This document shows positions 5,676 through 6,677 of a stretch of 6,677 nt of DNA, piece by piece; positions within the stretch are counted from its first letter, which is position 1; each line of letters begins with the position of its first letter. The notes under the pieces were generated by a model. That model made no database searches and had not been told where the DNA came from. It saw nothing but the letters and a program-made list of their open reading frames with translations. Location: positions 1-6,677 of the forward strand of contig CAJUPG010000096.1 in assembly GCA_910588455.1 (NCBI GenBank), given 5' to 3'. The translations under genes were made by a program, and so were the position numbers. Origin of the DNA: an uncultured Oscillospiraceae bacterium (lineage in GTDB: Bacteria; Bacillota; Clostridia; Oscillospirales; Oscillospiraceae).

Positions 5676-6677
5676 TCGAAAATAAATTGTGATCTCCTGG
5701 CATCGTATGCCGTCCTCTTTGTAGCTTTCGCCGATCTCGATACGGTCAATAAGCCTGTGTATCAGGTCCCGGTCCAGTTCGGTTATATCGGCATACTGTT
5801 CAGCCAGTTCTACAAATCGGGTTGCGTTGTCCGTCTCTTTCATCAAGTCCGCGATCTGCTCCGTGACGGTTTCAAGATGTGCGGTCAACTCGGCGCGTTC
5901 CCTGGTGTAGCCGTCTGTCAGGCTTTTATACACATCATCGGGCAGGTCACCCAGGACGTTTTTTTCAAACGCTTTACGAATCAACTCCCCGATTTCGGCA
6001 AGCCGTTTTTCCGTCTTGGCCTGGGTTTTCCTGGCTGCGGCAAGGGCGGCTTGCTGCTGCTTCTGGCCTATCCCGGACAGCTTCGCTATTAGGCCGTCAC
6101 GATCTCGGCGGGCTTCTGCGGTCACTTCCTGGACACTTGCCAGCACCGAAGCATATAACAGCTTGTACGGTATGCGGTGGCTGCTGCATCCGTTTTCACT
6201 CTTGCCAAAAGCCCGGTATCGCTGGCAGATAAAAGCCTTGTCAGCTTGGGCGATTGACGAGCCGCAATCTTGACAAAACAGCAGGCCGGAGAAGATATGC
6301 GTCTTCCCTGTGCGGCTGCTTTTCCTGTGCCTGTTGGCAATCTCATTTGCAAGATTCCATACGTCTTGATTGACAATCGGCTCATGGGTCCCCTCGGTGA
6401 CAATTAACTGATCTTCTGGCGAGGCGATTTGCTTCTTGCTCTTATAACTGACTTTGCGGCTCTTGCCATACACCAGCTTTCCCAGATAGGCGGGATTTCG
6501 GATGATGCCGTTTATTGTTGTTGCGCTCCAATCTGTGGGGCGGGTCGTTTCCTTGCGGGGCGATACACCTTTTACCGCCGCTGGGGTTAAAATACCCTCG
6601 CTTGACAATGTTCGAGCAATAGCGCGAAAGCTGATACCGCTGACAGTCATGGAGAAGATACGGCGGACAATGGGCGC
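5658..6677 (-). CDS. Large serine recombinase (TnpX/TndX-like), 3' part
   Basis: Large serine recombinases integrate and excise mobile elements by site-specific double-strand exchange. The window holds the last 339 codons; the frame runs unbroken into the right edge, so the N-terminal resolvase domain with its catalytic serine lies outside. The first visible residues (APIVRRIF, then GISFRAIARTL) begin the recombinase DNA-binding domain (about 1-115). It is followed by a zinc ribbon with C135, C138, C151 and C164, a long charged coiled coil (about 185-285) and a C-terminal region like DUF4368 (FVELAEQYADITELD to IYFRFVG), typical of clostridial transposon recombinases such as Tn4451 TnpX. The internal ATG at 6650 is not the true start. 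The DNA is visibly less GC-rich than the neighbouring genes, consistent with horizontal transfer. No stop or frameshift is seen in the visible part. The element's cargo is not in the window. Confidence 0.9.
   Translation of the reverse strand, partial: APIVRRIFSMTVSGISFRAIARTLSSEGILTPAAVKGVSPRKETTRPTDWSATTINGIIRNPAYLGKLVYGKSRKVSYKSKKQIASPEDQLIVTEGTHEPIVNQDVWNLANEIANRHRKSSRTGKTHIFSGLLFCQDCGSSIAQADKAFICQRYRAFGKSENGCSSHRIPYKLLYASVLASVQEVTAEARRDRDGLIAKLSGIGQKQQQAALAAARKTQAKTEKRLAEIGELIRKAFEKNVLGDLPDDVYKSLTDGYTRERAELTAHLETVTEQIADLMKETDNATRFVELAEQYADITELDRDLIHRLIDRIEIGESYKEDGIRCQEITIYFRFVGRI

Noticed and set aside
5637..6092. Plus-strand frame opposite the recombinase C-terminus
   Set aside because: It is a shadow of the coiled-coil and DUF4368-like coding region of the recombinase, with no ribosome-binding site or recognisable product.
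1..6677. CRISPR array, tRNA, rRNA or riboswitch
   Set aside because: No regularly spaced repeats, no cloverleaf-like or rRNA-like sequence, and no recognisable aptamer in the short intergenic regions.

Overview
The window looks like chromosomal DNA from a GC-rich anaerobic Firmicute, most likely an Oscillospiraceae-type clostridium (Oscillibacter/Flavonifractor-like). The reasons are strong AAGGAGG ribosome-binding sites, heavy G/C third-position codon use, a rubrerythrin, a CBS-domain family II pyrophosphatase and a CotJC-type manganese catalase remnant. The genus is an inference from family content; no marker gene is present.

Layout from left to right. Positions 1-119 hold the last 24 codons of an unidentified gene and a short AT-richer junction. 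At about 117-359 lies the C-terminal part of a dimanganese catalase that has lost its front half, followed by an intact terminator (369-400). A gene-free stretch (401-563) carries a perfect 14-bp palindrome and a possible extended -10. A two-gene operon follows: a Ca2+-type P-type ATPase (564-3215) and, 22 bp later, a family II Mn-dependent inorganic pyrophosphatase with a CBS-DRTGG-CBS regulatory insert (3238-4917). A convergent rubrerythrin gene (4957-5502, minus strand) shares one long hairpin terminator with the pyrophosphatase, and both stop codons lie inside the hairpin arms. The rubrerythrin has a clear housekeeping-type promoter (5554-5582). Beyond it is the 3' part of a large serine recombinase (5658 to the right edge, minus strand), in less GC-rich DNA. 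This marks the edge of, or a remnant of, a mobile element that continues off the window.

How the genes may work together: the ATPase clears cytosolic Ca2+ (possibly Mn2+), and Ca2+ is a known inhibitor of pyrophosphatases, so co-expression with a Mn-dependent pyrophosphatase is sensible. The catalase remnant and the rubrerythrin both belong to peroxide defence in anaerobes. A metal-homeostasis/oxidative-stress neighbourhood is an inference from gene order only.

I see no convincing undescribed system here. The most notable points are the mirror-image terminator containing both stop codons, the catalase truncation with its junction, the ATPase-pyrophosphatase operon, and the recombinase abutting the rubrerythrin promoter.
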